Below, piece after piece: positions 44,694 through 56,017 of a stretch of 64,000 nucleotides of DNA. The first letter of the stretch is position 1. Every line of letters starts with the position of its first letter. This stretch comes from Thelonectria olida (taxonomy: Eukaryota > Ascomycota > Sordariomycetes > Hypocreales > Nectriaceae). Location: NCBI GenBank assembly GCA_020736575.1, contig JAGPYM010000015.1, positions 806,001-870,000 on the forward strand. Direction: 5' to 3'. A model generated the notes under the pieces. That model was not told the DNA's origin, ran no database searches, and saw nothing but the letters and a program-made list of their open reading frames with translations. The position numbers were made by a program, and so were the translations under genes.

Positions 44694-46133
44694 ATGCATC
44701 TGAAGACAGTTCTCACCACTTTCGCTTTGCTTGCGGCCGCAGTGAAAGGTACGTACTAATGCCCCAACAGGCGAGGACCTAGCTAATAACCATCCCTTCA
44801 TCGCAGCTCATTCACATGGGCCCCCCGACGAGAAGTCCATCAAACACCATCACGATGTTCTTAAGCGATGCGGTCATAAAGTGGCTAAGATGAAGGAAGC
44901 CCGTCGAGCCCTTCGCCGTCGAGCCGACTCTGTTGACGCCAACTCTGGAGATACCGACTACGTCATCCATGCCGTGGCCCCCAAGTATAAGGAGGTTCAA
45001 AACTGGACCAACATCTTGACTCCCGAAACAAGTAACGGGCCTTATTTCCTCCCTCGAAGTCAGACTCTCAGACAGGATATCCGAGAGGGCCAACCCGGTG
45101 TACCACTGTCTCTTGAGATCGGAGTGATTGACGTTGACACGTGTGAGCCCCTTGACGATGTCCTTGTGGATATCTGGGCAAGTGTTCATTGCGAATGATG
45201 TTTAAGGGGGGGTTCTGACCTTTTTCTATGATGATAGCACTGCAACGCCACGGGTTCATACAGCTCCTTCACTGGCCTTTCACCTAACACACAGTTCTTG
45301 GACCTGTACGGCGAGATCAGCAACGGCAGCACGCTTGACTTGCACACAGGACTCCCGGATCTCTCTGTAAAGATCAATGATCCTGATTCTGCCTTTCTCA
45401 ATTCTGACCTCACGTAGGGGTTATCGACTGACAACACTACCTTTTTGCGAGGAATGTGGCCGACGGACAAGCACGGCGTGACATCCTTCACCACAATCTT
45501 CCCTGGTTTCTATGTAAGCTCTTAAGGTCTTGTACTCGGATAAAACGCATCAGGTCTGACTAAATTCTAGGTCCAACGCGCCATCCATATTCATGTCCAA
45601 GTCCACACTAACTGGACGATCCAGTCTAACGGAACACTTCTCCACGGCTCGATCGTCAGCACTGGACAGATTTTTGCGAATGAGACTCTTTCCAACGAAA
45701 TCATGAGTCTTGAACCTTACGTCGGCCATACAGAGATTGAGCGTGTGAGAAATGACCAAGATGGAATCTATTCGCAGGAGTCAGCAAGTGAGTGGCCCGG
45801 CCTTGAAGGTCATCTTGACATATTTCCGAGCTAATCCTGGCTCTCAGCTGGCGCAATGACTATTATGGACACGGAGCCCCTTGACGGTGTCGATAACAAG
45901 AATGGAATCTTTGGATACATCACTCTGGTGAGATGCTCCCGTCGTTTTCAAGCCGTGCCAGGACTATTATGTGTGCTAACAAGAGTCGAAGGGCATTCAA
46001 GTAAGCCAGATTAAAAACGGAAGCACCGTTGACGCCCGTACGTAGCGGCGACTGAGAGAGTACCCTAGGACTTAGTGTTGCTAACGTAAGGATAGTTCCG
46101 GACATTTCGGTCACTACAACGACAACGGTCTAA
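44694..46133 (+). CDS. Secreted intradiol ring-cleavage dioxygenase-like protein
   Basis: Eight exons: 44694-44748, 44807-45177, 45238-45366, 45418-45513, 45571-45787, 45848-45927, 45992-46037 and 46096-46133, total 343 aa. Residues 1-18 are a signal peptide (LTTFALLAAAVK). A His-rich stretch follows (AHSHGPP, KHHHD), then a basic propeptide-like part. The catalytic beta-sandwich carries the expected iron ligands Tyr150 (HCNATGSYSSF), Tyr217 (IFPGFY), His223 and His225 (QRAIHIHVQVH). Intron 2 is best explained as GC-AG (TGG then GCAAGT), which gives the exact family join DIW/HCNATG. It would cleave catechol-type aromatics outside the cell, for example plant or lignin-derived phenolics; substrate unknown. 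The protein ends in a Thr run (VTTTTTV). Confidence 0.87.
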
Positions 46134-46853
46134 GTATCTTGCACGATGGTGCACTCGACCTGTAAACGCAACATCCGCTCTAACAGCTTGGACGTCTGGA
46201 TCGCCGATGGTTCATAGTATCAGTGCAAGGGAAACGGGTGCTGGAAGGTATTTACTTGGACACGAGTCGTCAATGAAAGATAGCATTAGAGGTGATAGTA
46301 AACACTTTAAAATGGATTGAGTCGAAGTCAGCTCGAATCCCGAGTCCCTTTCCAACAACAAACTAACTCAATTATCCACGCCATATGGGCCCTCAAAAAT
46401 AAGGTCCCTTGTACCGGAAAGAATGTTCTGGAGATGAACGCAAAGTGACGCGAGCTTGCAGCCAATCCTCAGGTTCGCCAGTTTCCATTGATATGCAAGG
46501 ATATGCTTTGCCCAGATTGAACTTTGCCCTATTAACGACGTCTCCTAATGACCAATTAGAATACCTCATGTTGGCTCCAAAGAAGAGAGGCGATACTTAC
46601 CCGAATCCACTCTTTTGCCGTTCAGTACGTGAAAGCCTTCTCCCGTCTGCATGTTCAATTCACAGCCCACAACGTCGCCCTCGCCGAAGTATGTGTCGTT
46701 CTCCAAGGATAAAAGCTCCTTGCCCCTTTCGAGCCTTCGCACACGCAACTCTCTGTCTTGTCCATGATATCCCCACGACCCACGATGAGCACTGAGTCTG
46801 TCAGGGTAGAAATCACACTTCTTCAACTTTGCAAACAAAACCTGAACACAACT
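46134..46853. other. Intergenic region
   Basis: About 720 bp between two genes on the same strand. No supported feature; open frames here have no family signal. Confidence 0.5.
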
Positions 46854-47885
46854 ATGACAGACGATCTCATCCTGTTGACTGGAGCGACCGGATTCCTCGG
46901 ATACCAGGTGCTCATCACTGCCCTGCAAGCTGGACACCACGTTCGCTGTGCTGTTCGTTCAGCCGGGGGCATCGGCCGCATACTTTCGTCCCCTGGCCTC
47001 GCGGAACTGGGCCCTCTATCTGACTACCTCTCCTGGGCCATCGTGCCCGATATCACAGTTGATGGGGCTTACGATGATGCTGTAGCCGGGACTTCCTACA
47101 TCATTCACGTCGCTTCGCCTGTCGAAGCTGACCCTGTTGACACGTCGACGTCGGGCGCAAAAGACGAAGCGTTTGTCAAGCCAGCAGTCTCGGGAGTCAT
47201 CGGAATGCTGGAGAGCGCTGCCGCACATAGCCCAACGCTTCGACGGATAGTCGTCACCAGTTCTATCGTGGCCATCTTTCCTACACCTTGCTTCCTGGGC
47301 GACATCCCACCGAACACGAAGCCCTTCGACGCAGATCACCGATTGCCAGATCTGGATCCGCCATATGAACCAGGACTCGCGTATTTCGCGAGCAAAATTG
47401 CAGCACTCAACACTTCGGAAGCATGGATGAAGAAGCACAAGCTAGCATTTGACATGAACAGCATACTCCCGGCTTGGATTTGGGGCCGCCATGGCCTTGC
47501 TACCACGCCAGATCAGCTGTTCAAGGGCTCTAATGGGGCCTTGATGAATATTCTCACTGGCAGGGAATCCCAACACCCCATCAACTCTGCTGTGGTTTCT
47601 GTCGCGACTGCAGCAAAGGCACATCTGCTCGCCCTTGATCCAAACGTGCCGGGTAACCAGGCATTCATTGTTGGGAAACTTGAAAATCTTGAGACGGCAA
47701 ACACGATTATGAAAAAACACTTCTCGGACGCTGTTTCGGGCGGTATTTTCTCGAGTTGTCCTCGGCAAGCAACGTTCAATATCCCAATGAATGTTGAAAA
47801 GACGGAGAAGGTTTTGGGGCTCAAAGTGGACAGTCTGGAAGACATGGTTCGGGAAGTTGCGGCTCAATACTTGGAACTTGTGTAA
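46854..47885 (+). CDS. NAD(P)-dependent epimerase/dehydratase family reductase (dihydroflavonol reductase-like)
   Basis: A single exon of 343 aa. ATG 46854 is chosen because MTDDLILLTGATGFLGYQV places the Rossmann motif at the usual position; an in-frame ATG 32 codons upstream adds non-family sequence. Extended-SDR features follow: CAVRS (NADP-type Arg), IIHVASPV, RRIVVTSSI, and a YFASK catalytic Tyr/Lys motif, followed by ILPAWIWG. Fungal members reduce ketones or aldehydes (for example methylglyoxal or secondary-metabolite intermediates). It might handle products of aromatic breakdown next door, but nothing in the sequence fixes the substrate. Confidence 0.87.
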   Translation: MTDDLILLTGATGFLGYQVLITALQAGHHVRCAVRSAGGIGRILSSPGLAELGPLSDYLSWAIVPDITVDGAYDDAVAGTSYIIHVASPVEADPVDTSTSGAKDEAFVKPAVSGVIGMLESAAAHSPTLRRIVVTSSIVAIFPTPCFLGDIPPNTKPFDADHRLPDLDPPYEPGLAYFASKIAALNTSEAWMKKHKLAFDMNSILPAWIWGRHGLATTPDQLFKGSNGALMNILTGRESQHPINSAVVSVATAAKAHLLALDPNVPGNQAFIVGKLENLETANTIMKKHFSDAVSGGIFSSCPRQATFNIPMNVEKTEKVLGLKVDSLEDMVREVAAQYLELV

Positions 47886-48588
47886 ACTAGTTTTGAATGA
47901 CAAAATCGCTTTGAGACTGGGATTCCAGGACGCAGAAAATGGGAGTGTATCACAGATTCCATTACGTCAGTTGTGAGTGAAATGCTTGTCAGTCTCAGCT
48001 CTAGTGAAGCCAGCCTACCTGAGTCACCCAAACCATGCAGAGGCAGTGTTTGGCCATGTGATGTCTTTTGCAATGCCTTACACACTGGCCAAGTCCTATT
48101 AAAGTATAATAGGGCGTGGCCCGAAGCGAAGGTTTGCGGTGCGCCATTGGGTGCTCCCCAGGTGATGTCGCAGGCCCGCATCGAAACCTGGGCCGCCTTG
48201 CTGAATGTAATGGAGGTTTCCATTTCATAAGATTTCCATCCAAAGAGCCCGATACCTTGATATTAGCTCTTTTTTGAATCAAGAGCCCATGGCCAAGCGT
48301 AACGTATCAACATCTTTCGCCAGAAACTTTGCGAGACTCGAGCCGCCGGTAAGCTTCCATCACGATCTGTGACGTTTAAGTTAGGGCAAGATGTCCAAGT
48401 CGCTACATGATCAGCCTCTGAGTTCTTCGCTGCTGCCTAAGATAGCTCCTATGCATACTCTCTGCTGCCCATATCAGGGATGGGGCCCCTCACCAACTGG
48501 GGGTGTGTTTCTGCCAAACCATACGTCTTCTTTCGATCCCGTTTCACAACATACAACTGATCTACTTTACTCACCTTGTTGCCTCACT
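47886..48588. other. Intergenic region
   Basis: About 700 bp. The F-box gene frame is open back to an ATG at 48391, so the right part may be coding in some transcripts. No other feature. Confidence 0.45.
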
Positions 48589-49887
48589 ATGTTTCGAAGA
48601 ATTCTTAAGGCCTTCAAGAAGGCCCTTAAATGTTCCAATGATTCAGATATCATTATTGAGGGCAACCAAGGGAAGCGTGGTGCTTCAAAACAGTTCCGCG
48701 ACAAGCCAGGGCCAGACGACGCGAAGCTCCACGGTACGGAACCGGGAGACACGGAACCAGAACTAGATGCTTACACGGGATCGAAAAATACAGAATCAGA
48801 AAATCCAGAGGCATGCATCATCAAAAGCGCCTTTGAAAGAGTCCCTGAGAATGTATGGGTCGAAATTGCCACTCTCCTATCCGTGGTCGATCGGGCCTCG
48901 CTGGCCTTTACGTGCCGGTATACGCACACATTCATGAGCAAAGCATTGAAACTCGCTCCAACGAATAAATATGAGTTTATTCTACGGTTGGAAAAGGACG
49001 GCGTCTGGTTGGCTGAGATCTTGTGCGGGAAATGCAGGAAGTTTCATCTGCCACGAGGAGAGAAGCAGCCCAAAGGGTGTTCTACGCGGCCGTTTAAGTC
49101 CCGCTCTCTCCCATCGCAAGTAGAGTTCGATCTGGTCACTGCTATTCTGAGGTGTCACAAGTTCAACTCGACTCTATACACCGTGGACCATCTTGCCTCA
49201 ACGAAGGAATATGCGGATCAAGAGGCCAAAATCATCAATTATGTGTCGGCGCAAATCTCCCAAGGGAACCTCATCCTGAAATCAGAGACCATACTATGCG
49301 CAGGGAACGACCGACTGAATGCCTTGAAGTATGTACCGAAGCTCAAAAGTCTCTTGAGAAAACATCACGAGCTCGGTCAAATCTGCCACCATAACGATTG
49401 GGTTGGCGTCATGCCCTTCGCCTCTGGGCCGCGCTCCTCTGCAGCGCATGCACCGAGATTCCACGGACAACTACGTTCCCTCGTGGAATCTAATCTCCAC
49501 AACCAGGCCACATATGAATGTCTGTGGACTCATCCAAGAACCTGTTGGACCGAGTGCAATGCCAGTTCAGCGCTTGAAGCCAGACTTGAGGGGCTCTGGT
49601 ACTGCACCTGCTGTAGCACCGACTTCAAGATCACCATTGTGCACGGAGAGGGCCGCAACTCTCGAGCAAAATTCGTGGTCTTGACATCATGGAAGAATTT
49701 GGGTTACGGAAGCAATCTTGGAGAGTATGAATGGCGAGAGTACAAGGCTAGTCCAGACGTTTCTCAGCCGCACCGCAGATTTCAAGCTGAGAGTGCGGCG
49801 AAACGTTTTGAAGATAGAGGAGCCGGAGGGGACACTTGGGTTTCTTACCGGCCGTCTCGCTGGAGACTTGAAGAATTTTTCCCTTAG
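48589..49887 (+). CDS. F-box-like protein
   Basis: A single exon; 432 aa from ATG 48589 (498 aa if ATG 48391 is used; I prefer 48589 because MFRRILKAFKKALK begins the charged segment and the upstream 66 residues look unlike protein). An F-box-like motif lies at about residues 77-110: FERVPENVWVEIATLL then RASLAFTCRYTH. The remainder has paired Cys motifs (CGKCRKFHLPRG; WYCTCCSTDF), as is common in fungal F-box proteins of unknown target. F-box proteins join substrates to SCF ubiquitin ligases through Skp1; the substrate here is unknown. Confidence 0.75.
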   Translation: MFRRILKAFKKALKCSNDSDIIIEGNQGKRGASKQFRDKPGPDDAKLHGTEPGDTEPELDAYTGSKNTESENPEACIIKSAFERVPENVWVEIATLLSVVDRASLAFTCRYTHTFMSKALKLAPTNKYEFILRLEKDGVWLAEILCGKCRKFHLPRGEKQPKGCSTRPFKSRSLPSQVEFDLVTAILRCHKFNSTLYTVDHLASTKEYADQEAKIINYVSAQISQGNLILKSETILCAGNDRLNALKYVPKLKSLLRKHHELGQICHHNDWVGVMPFASGPRSSAAHAPRFHGQLRSLVESNLHNQATYECLWTHPRTCWTECNASSALEARLEGLWYCTCCSTDFKITIVHGEGRNSRAKFVVLTSWKNLGYGSNLGEYEWREYKASPDVSQPHRRFQAESAAKRFEDRGAGGDTWVSYRPSRWRLEEFFP

Positions 49888-50852
49888 TTAGTCAATTATA
49901 GGCAAGATGTAACTTGATGAAATATACATGTAGTTGCAAGAAATCAAATTTATATACACAAGCTTCTCTTTTGTCAGTATTCGTCCTCTCATCTGCCTCC
50001 CCGCAATCGTTGCATGACAACAATTAAAGATACGGGCATTAGCTGGTCCGATCGTAAAGCACGTAAATATTTGAGGAAGACTTTTGACCCGTTCACTCCT
50101 GGCTCTTATTATCTTTGGAGCTCCCAGTATACCAATCGTCTACGTCGTAACTGTATGAGCTTAGGCGGCGTTGTGAACGAATGCCCCCCTACCACCGCTG
50201 CATATGTAATTTACATGTATGTTCGCCTTGAGCTCAACTACTAACCACCCTTTTTCACCTAGGGGCATCTCCAGAGGCCTGCGGCGTGTATCAGCTTACT
50301 GCTCATGCAAATGGTATCCTCGGCCGCCCAGTACTTGCAGTTATAAATAGTATCCTGTTCAAAATGAGTCCAACCCTAGATCAGGCCGAGAAAATACTAT
50401 GCTCGCGTGTGTGCGGCTGATCTGCAGCCACCCGTCCATCTGATCAAGCTTCAGCTTTATTAGCACATAGGAGACCAGCAGCTCCATACCGGTCAATGTA
50501 AGGTAGATCCAGTACATGAGCTTATGATGCACTTTCGGCAAAATCGTTTCCTATTGTACCAAAATTTGCACACTTTGCCAGGCAGCCACAGCGCTTCCCA
50601 CCCTCATTGACCTTGCCTCGTCCAATTGTACTCTAGCTATATCTTAAGAAACAATAAGCTGATGTGCGCCGATCTATTGCCGTATTTCAAAGAAGCCTGC
50701 TCCCGGCATTCGCCTGGTCAAGAACCCTCTTCCTCAACCTATAAATCGGACTCAGTCCAGCTAAGGACCCGAGGCAGCCGTGACAACTCTCGCGCATTTC
50801 CTCATATTCTTTTCATCAGACAAACCGTCTTGTTCACTATTCCTCATCTTTT
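49888..50852. other. Intergenic region
   Basis: About 970 bp. Short open frames exist (for example 50014-50244), but none shows a family match. They may be remnants of the neighbouring decayed membrane-protein gene or unrelated. Confidence 0.35.
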
Positions 50853-52509
50853 TTGTTACATCTTCCTGTATCAATGCACAACAGGCTCAACCTTCTATTC
50901 CAAAAATGCCTTATGCCATTATTATCGATACCAAACTTCGAAGCCATGGCGATTCCAACCTTATTTTCTGATAGAATGTCAGACTGCGACCAAAGACTCA
51001 AAGACGAGGACTTTGAGCCGTTTGATCCCGATATAGCTGGTCTTGCCAATCTCAGCAAACGATTGGCGTCAATTCGCGAGAAGAGAGAATCAAGACGTTG
51101 TCATCGTTTATGATCTCTGCAAGTGATCAGATCCTAGTCTCTCAATTTGCCATTCTCATTGCTGCTTTCGCGGGCTTTGATGGCATTACTCTATACTCCG
51201 CAGATATCATCATTGGCCTTGCGGTTCTTTCATCAGCAGTCCACTTATCAACTATTCCCTTTCTTGTTGACCGTCTCCAGCAACAAACATGGATCAAATT
51301 TGTTCGAGTCCTTATGATGTGGCTCGCATCATTTATGCTTATCTTCAGCCTCATGATGCAGTTCTCTGTTAGTTGGAGCACAGATGGCCACACTTTCGTG
51401 CTCTGCGCCGCCAAGAGCTTCAAGGTCAATCCAGGAGAAGATTTCTTCGGTTTCGGTCAAGACTTGATCGTGTCATTATTCATCCTATTCTCAGCATATG
51501 ATGTGACTCGATTATTATATTCGCGCCATCCCGAGACCCAGCTAAATACCGTGGCGACACATGGCGTCGTTCTCAACCAGAATTTCAGCCCCAATCCTGA
51601 AGCAGGTGATTTAGGGCAACAACAAACCCGAATCAATGGCAGGGAGCCAACATCTTCCAACGCTGAAGGCACGGCACTCGCTCCGCTTGATTTCTCTGAA
51701 AACCTGTTATCAGCCTTCTTTAGAAATTGCAGCTCACAAAGACGCTCGATTCTACACCAAGCCATGTTACAGAGAGGAGCTGCTGGTCTTTCGCAGACTT
51801 GACGGATCGCAGCCTTGAGCGGGCACACTTGCGACTGGCTGAATCCTGGGTCTTTCACGAGTGTCAGGCTTCGTTCATGTGAAGTTTTCTGTGGCTTCTA
51901 TTTGGTATATATACGGAGTGGCCTCTATGTGCGTCGCCTGATCTCGCTTGAATAATCTGGACGGGGACGGAAATAGAAACGATATGAGTTTCGGCCAAGC
52001 CATCCCTTTGGCATTGATGCTCTTATCCCTCATGGCTGCAATGCAGAGTATCTCTGGTGCGTACAAAGGCCATTCACTCCAGTAGCATGCTAATTCTAAG
52101 ACAGATTATCGTAAGGCGACCCAACCTTATCGATCAACGGAGCTGGTACCCTCTTCGGATATATCTTCGCAGAGAAGCGCGAGGCGCAGTCGAGGATCCG
52201 ATTCTTGTTTTGAAAATTGGGAGCGGGGTGATGGCCTAACCAAATGCAAAACCACAAGGTCGCTTGTATATCTGCATTTAGCATTTATGCTGGTTTTCAT
52301 CGTGATCTATGGCTTAACAACGGCGATACTCTTTATGAAGGTTACTGTTCACAGTGCTACTTTTCATTGCAGCTGTCGCCTCAGTCTGCGAGATGATTGG
52401 GTATTCCTTATTCATTATAAGCCAGCGAAGGAGTGTAGGACGTGAAGTTCAGGCAATAACCGCAGACAAGTTGTCGCGGACAAGCCAGAGCAATGCGTCG
52501 GTTTCATAA
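50853..52509 (+). pseudogene. Decayed fungal multi-span integral membrane protein gene
   Basis: Hydrophobic segments typical of a fungal seven-helix membrane protein family appear in order but not in one frame. The best block is 51110-51802: ISASDQILVSQFAILIAAFAG, then IIIGLAVLSSAVHLSTI, FVRVLMMWLASFMLIFSLMMQF and IVSLFILFSAYDV. Later pieces are a SIWYIYGVAS segment, then an in-frame TGA at 51939-51941, then NDMSFGQAIPLALMLLSLMAA, and further hydrophobic pieces up to a TAA at 52507-52509 (for example FIAAVASVCEMIGYSLFII). No set of normal introns that I could find joins all parts. I judge it a pseudogene, although an unusual multi-exon gene is not excluded. Confidence 0.5.
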
Positions 52510-52848
52510 AAGAGCACCTTTGTAATTAGAATACATCAATTAACCCATTACTTACATGTGAAAGCGGCAGCGTATGGTCGACTTGTTATTATTACTTTAC
52601 AAATCATGAATGACAGCAGAAGTTCGGCTGTCCAAAGAAGCAGTATAGCCTCTCGAGTTCGAAACAGACAGTGGATAAAGTAGTATGAGAAGGTTCTGAA
52701 GTAAGATAGCAATCGCCCTCCATGTTTGTTGAATGCGTCGGGAACACCAGTTCGTGTGAAGAAGAAAAATGAATCTTGATTAAAGATATAGGTGGTATCT
52801 AGTGGCTGGCCTCGAGGCCTATGAAACTGACTGCGAAAATGAATAAAG
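52510..52848. other. Intergenic spacer
   Basis: About 340 bp between the decayed membrane-protein gene and the stop of the Ser-rich gene; nothing recognised. Confidence 0.5.
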
Positions 52849-53730
52849 CTAGGGGAGTAATAAATTCGGACTATCCACTGATGTAATAGGTATATCTACC
52901 GGTGAGGTACATTCCCATATATTTGGTGGTTTCCAGCCATCAGAATTCGGTGTTTCTGGCCTCGTATGCCACGACGGCATCTTTCTCAAGGTGTATAAGG
53001 ACGGACGTTCTCGAGGGAACAGACCGCCGCCTGGGCGGTTAAGAGAGGATGATTGTGGCCTATCCATGTGAGTTCAAGCGCTGGTCATGATTTGCAGAGT
53101 CACTTACAAGTCTTCGGAGGATCGTGGGCGGAGAAGGGGAACTTCATCAAAGGGGTTGGCTGTTATGGTGACCGTGGGCCCCATGTCTTTTGCGTCGATC
53201 TCATCTGTTCGGAGACTGATTACTACTTCGGTGCTCCTGGTTACAACCGAGCCGGGACCGAGACTCTGAATGGATCGGTATGACGACTTGGCCAGCGTGT
53301 TGTTCCAGCGTGACAATGGTAGAGGTGTTGGTGATGAAGAGTCAAGCGGCCAATTTGGTGAGCTTGGATAACCTACGATGCCTTCATCGCGTCGCAGGGG
53401 GCGGTTGGTGTTGGTTCCGTACCACGGCTCGGGTGGTGATGGTTCGGAAATGGCTGAGATGGTAGATGCTCCGTCATGATCCAGACCATGACTTGTACCG
53501 GAAGCAATAGATGTGAAAGACCTGGTCGAGACGGGTGAGAGAGGTCCTCCGTGACTTCTTGGCACAGAAAAAGATGTGAACGCTTTGCCGCTAGATGATG
53601 ACGAGCTCCGAGTAGACGTGGACTTTCTGGCGGCCTTTTCCTTCTCCCTCTGGCTTCGCTCGCCTGTCTTCCTTTCGCGATGCTCCTTCTTTGACTCCCT
53701 CTGGGGGTCAGTCCAGACAACCTCCCACAT
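52849..53730 (-). CDS. Ser-rich conserved hypothetical protein
   Basis: Two exons, 53730-53108 and 53059-52849, across a 48-bp intron; 277 aa. The N terminus is strongly basic and charged (about residues 10-40, rich in Arg, Lys and Glu; possible coiled coil or nuclear signal), then a Ser-rich run. The middle has ordered-looking segments (EPWYGTNTNRPLRRDEGIVG; STEVVISLRTDEID) that look conserved rather than random, followed by a Pro/Ser-rich tail. No domain recognised and no signal peptide or membrane segment. Probably a fungus-specific regulatory or scaffold protein; the function is unknown. Confidence 0.65.
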
Positions 53731-56017
53731 GTTGAATGGAGGGAAAGGGTAGATAATTGCTGGTCTGTATCACTGCAGACGAGCCTGTCGTGTTTAGCTG
53801 GAATGTTGCAAACGGGCGAAGGTAGAGGAAGTGGCGTTTTCCGATGTAACTAAGCTGCAGTAGCTGGCGTCGTCTGGGTGCGATCGAGTGTGGCAAGCAA
53901 GGGAGGGGAACAAAAGGGCGAGATAAACGGTCAAGAAATCGTCGCAAGGGGACTGACTGGCAGACAGCGGCAGGCGGGCATATGGATGGGTGAAATGGTG
54001 GGCTGGGAACCAATGAATGCGTGATCTTTCGTCTATGACGGGCTTATGTTGTCGACGAGAGGGGATTAAAACAGCGGATGCGAGGTGTGAAGACGAAGAA
54101 GCATGACACGCACCGCTGTGCCTCTAGGAGATAGTTAAGACAAGTAGGAAACACCCTGAGGCAACGCATCAAACGCGCCAGGGGCCTGGCAGCTGACTAC
54201 GGGCTGCCACAGGGACGAATTGGGCTTACGGCACTCAGCGAGAGCTCCTCTGGAGTCCTGAGGATCGACAGTTGTGGCGGCCCGCCCTCTCTTCGGACGC
54301 TTGAATCGGAAGCTGGGATGACCGATCAAGTGGCCTGTCAGAGAACCAAGCCACATAACAAGGGCGTGGCAGCCATGCCGTCGGCTTTCCAGGCCTGGTC
54401 CGGCGGTGACTGGTGTGTTTTGGGTGCTTTCTGGAGTGCCTAGCTAGCTCATCTGTGGGAAGCCGTCGTAAGACATTGGGGGTCGTGTTCGAAAAAAGGA
54501 ATTATAAAGAAGAGAAGAAGAAGAGTCGGAAAAGGAAAAAATGACGAAAATCTCTGCAACGACGTTTTTGAAACGGCAGCTGTCATGCAACCGCCTCGAA
54601 CCCTTCCTGTTGCATCCGGCTTACTGGTAACAAGCGATAGGCATGCTGCTGCGTCCAGCTCAAAGCGGAGGCTAGACAGGTTTGACAGGACGGTCGACCA
54701 GGGGCCAGGTGATCTAGATCTGCGCTCGGACGGGGCAAGCGACGCAAGGGACAGGGGGGAAACGACGCTTGGGAAGAAGGGATGGGGAATCGGCCAGGGT
54801 CGAGACCGCTGTCGAAACATGCAGCTTGTTTGATGAGCTGGCCCCAACGTGTGGCTTGCGAGGCACGAGCTGAGGACGCAGAATTTTCGCACACGAGTTT
54901 AGGCGAAAAAGAAAAGTATGAGATGATAACCCGATTGCTTGCCTGCCAACTATTGAAGCCAACAAGTCGATAGACGAAGCCAACGGTGGGGGACGGAGAT
55001 TGTTTCCGTACGGCTTCACGTCTGCCATGTGGCGATGCTGCCGCCGGGAACGCACTGATGGGATCGGCATTTCTTAGAGGGTGTTCGTACGTGAAACTAA
55101 GTTAACAGTCATGGGTACGGTGCCGGACAATGGGGAGGAGAGACGCAGTGGGCAGCTTAATCCGATCCGATAAGCTCGAGTTCGGGAGGACGGAAGAATC
55201 CGCAAAGACGCACACGGACACACATGATGGCTTGATTTATTGGCATCCGAGGGTCAATCAAGTGATGAAGAAGACGTCAGTCCTTCGTATGTGCATTCAA
55301 AAGGAAACCAACATCGCGGCACGGCTGACTATCCCGTGTGTGAAATCGCTCACCTCGACAAACACGTCAAACGCACGTCAGCTTTTTTCCGGGCTCTTGA
55401 ATAAAATTGAAGCCCTCGGAGGCGCCGACCATCTTGGCAAGTCGATTGGCTGCTCTACGGAGCACTAATGGCCTTGATCGATACGCCACGAAAAGCCTCC
55501 AAAGTTCGTGGCCTTCGCCCTTGATCAGCTCACCCACTGTTTGCTTTTTCTGTATTCAGTTGTGGCGGTCTTCACTTAGCGAACCGAACCGGTCTAAATG
55601 ATTTGAACCGATCAAGTACGAATACAGTATGGGTGAACTCAGAGTGACGCGAGTCCCACGGCAGTTGTTTCGTTGAATAATTACAAGCCGTTTACCCTCC
55701 GCCCTGACCTCGCTTGGACTCTGACGGGGTCTGTGTTATTATTGTATTCTGCCACATTTGGCTATTTCCTTCACTATACAGACCAGATATACACTCATTC
55801 ATTACCGCTATTTCATTCCGGATACGAATACATCTACAACCCATTCCCATCGGTTGGCTTTGCTTAGCTCCGGGTGCCGCACTGCCAACTCGAGGACATC
55901 GGATATTTCCCTCTTTCTGTTAGAAGTATTCGACATTGAACAACACCACCAATTCTGGTCTTCTCATCAATTCGCATCACTGCTGTGAATCAATTCAACT
56001 ACAAAGAAACCGTCGCC
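53731..56017. other. Long divergent intergenic region upstream of the purine permease
   Basis: About 2.3 kb between the divergent Ser-rich gene and the permease. No supported gene. A purine-rich patch lies at 54490-54540. Long upstream regions of this sort are common for regulated permeases, but I can point to no specific site. Confidence 0.45.

Noticed and set aside
45367..45417. Apparent stop (TAG) inside the secreted dioxygenase, suggesting a pseudogene
   Set aside because: GTAAAG...CTGACCTCACGTAG is a good 51-bp intron that removes it and keeps the frame (DLS/GLSTDNTTFLRG).
54449..55070. Overlapping minus-strand frames of about 100-150 codons
   Set aside because: Several frames are open at once over a low-complexity region; none shows domain signal or matching splice sites.
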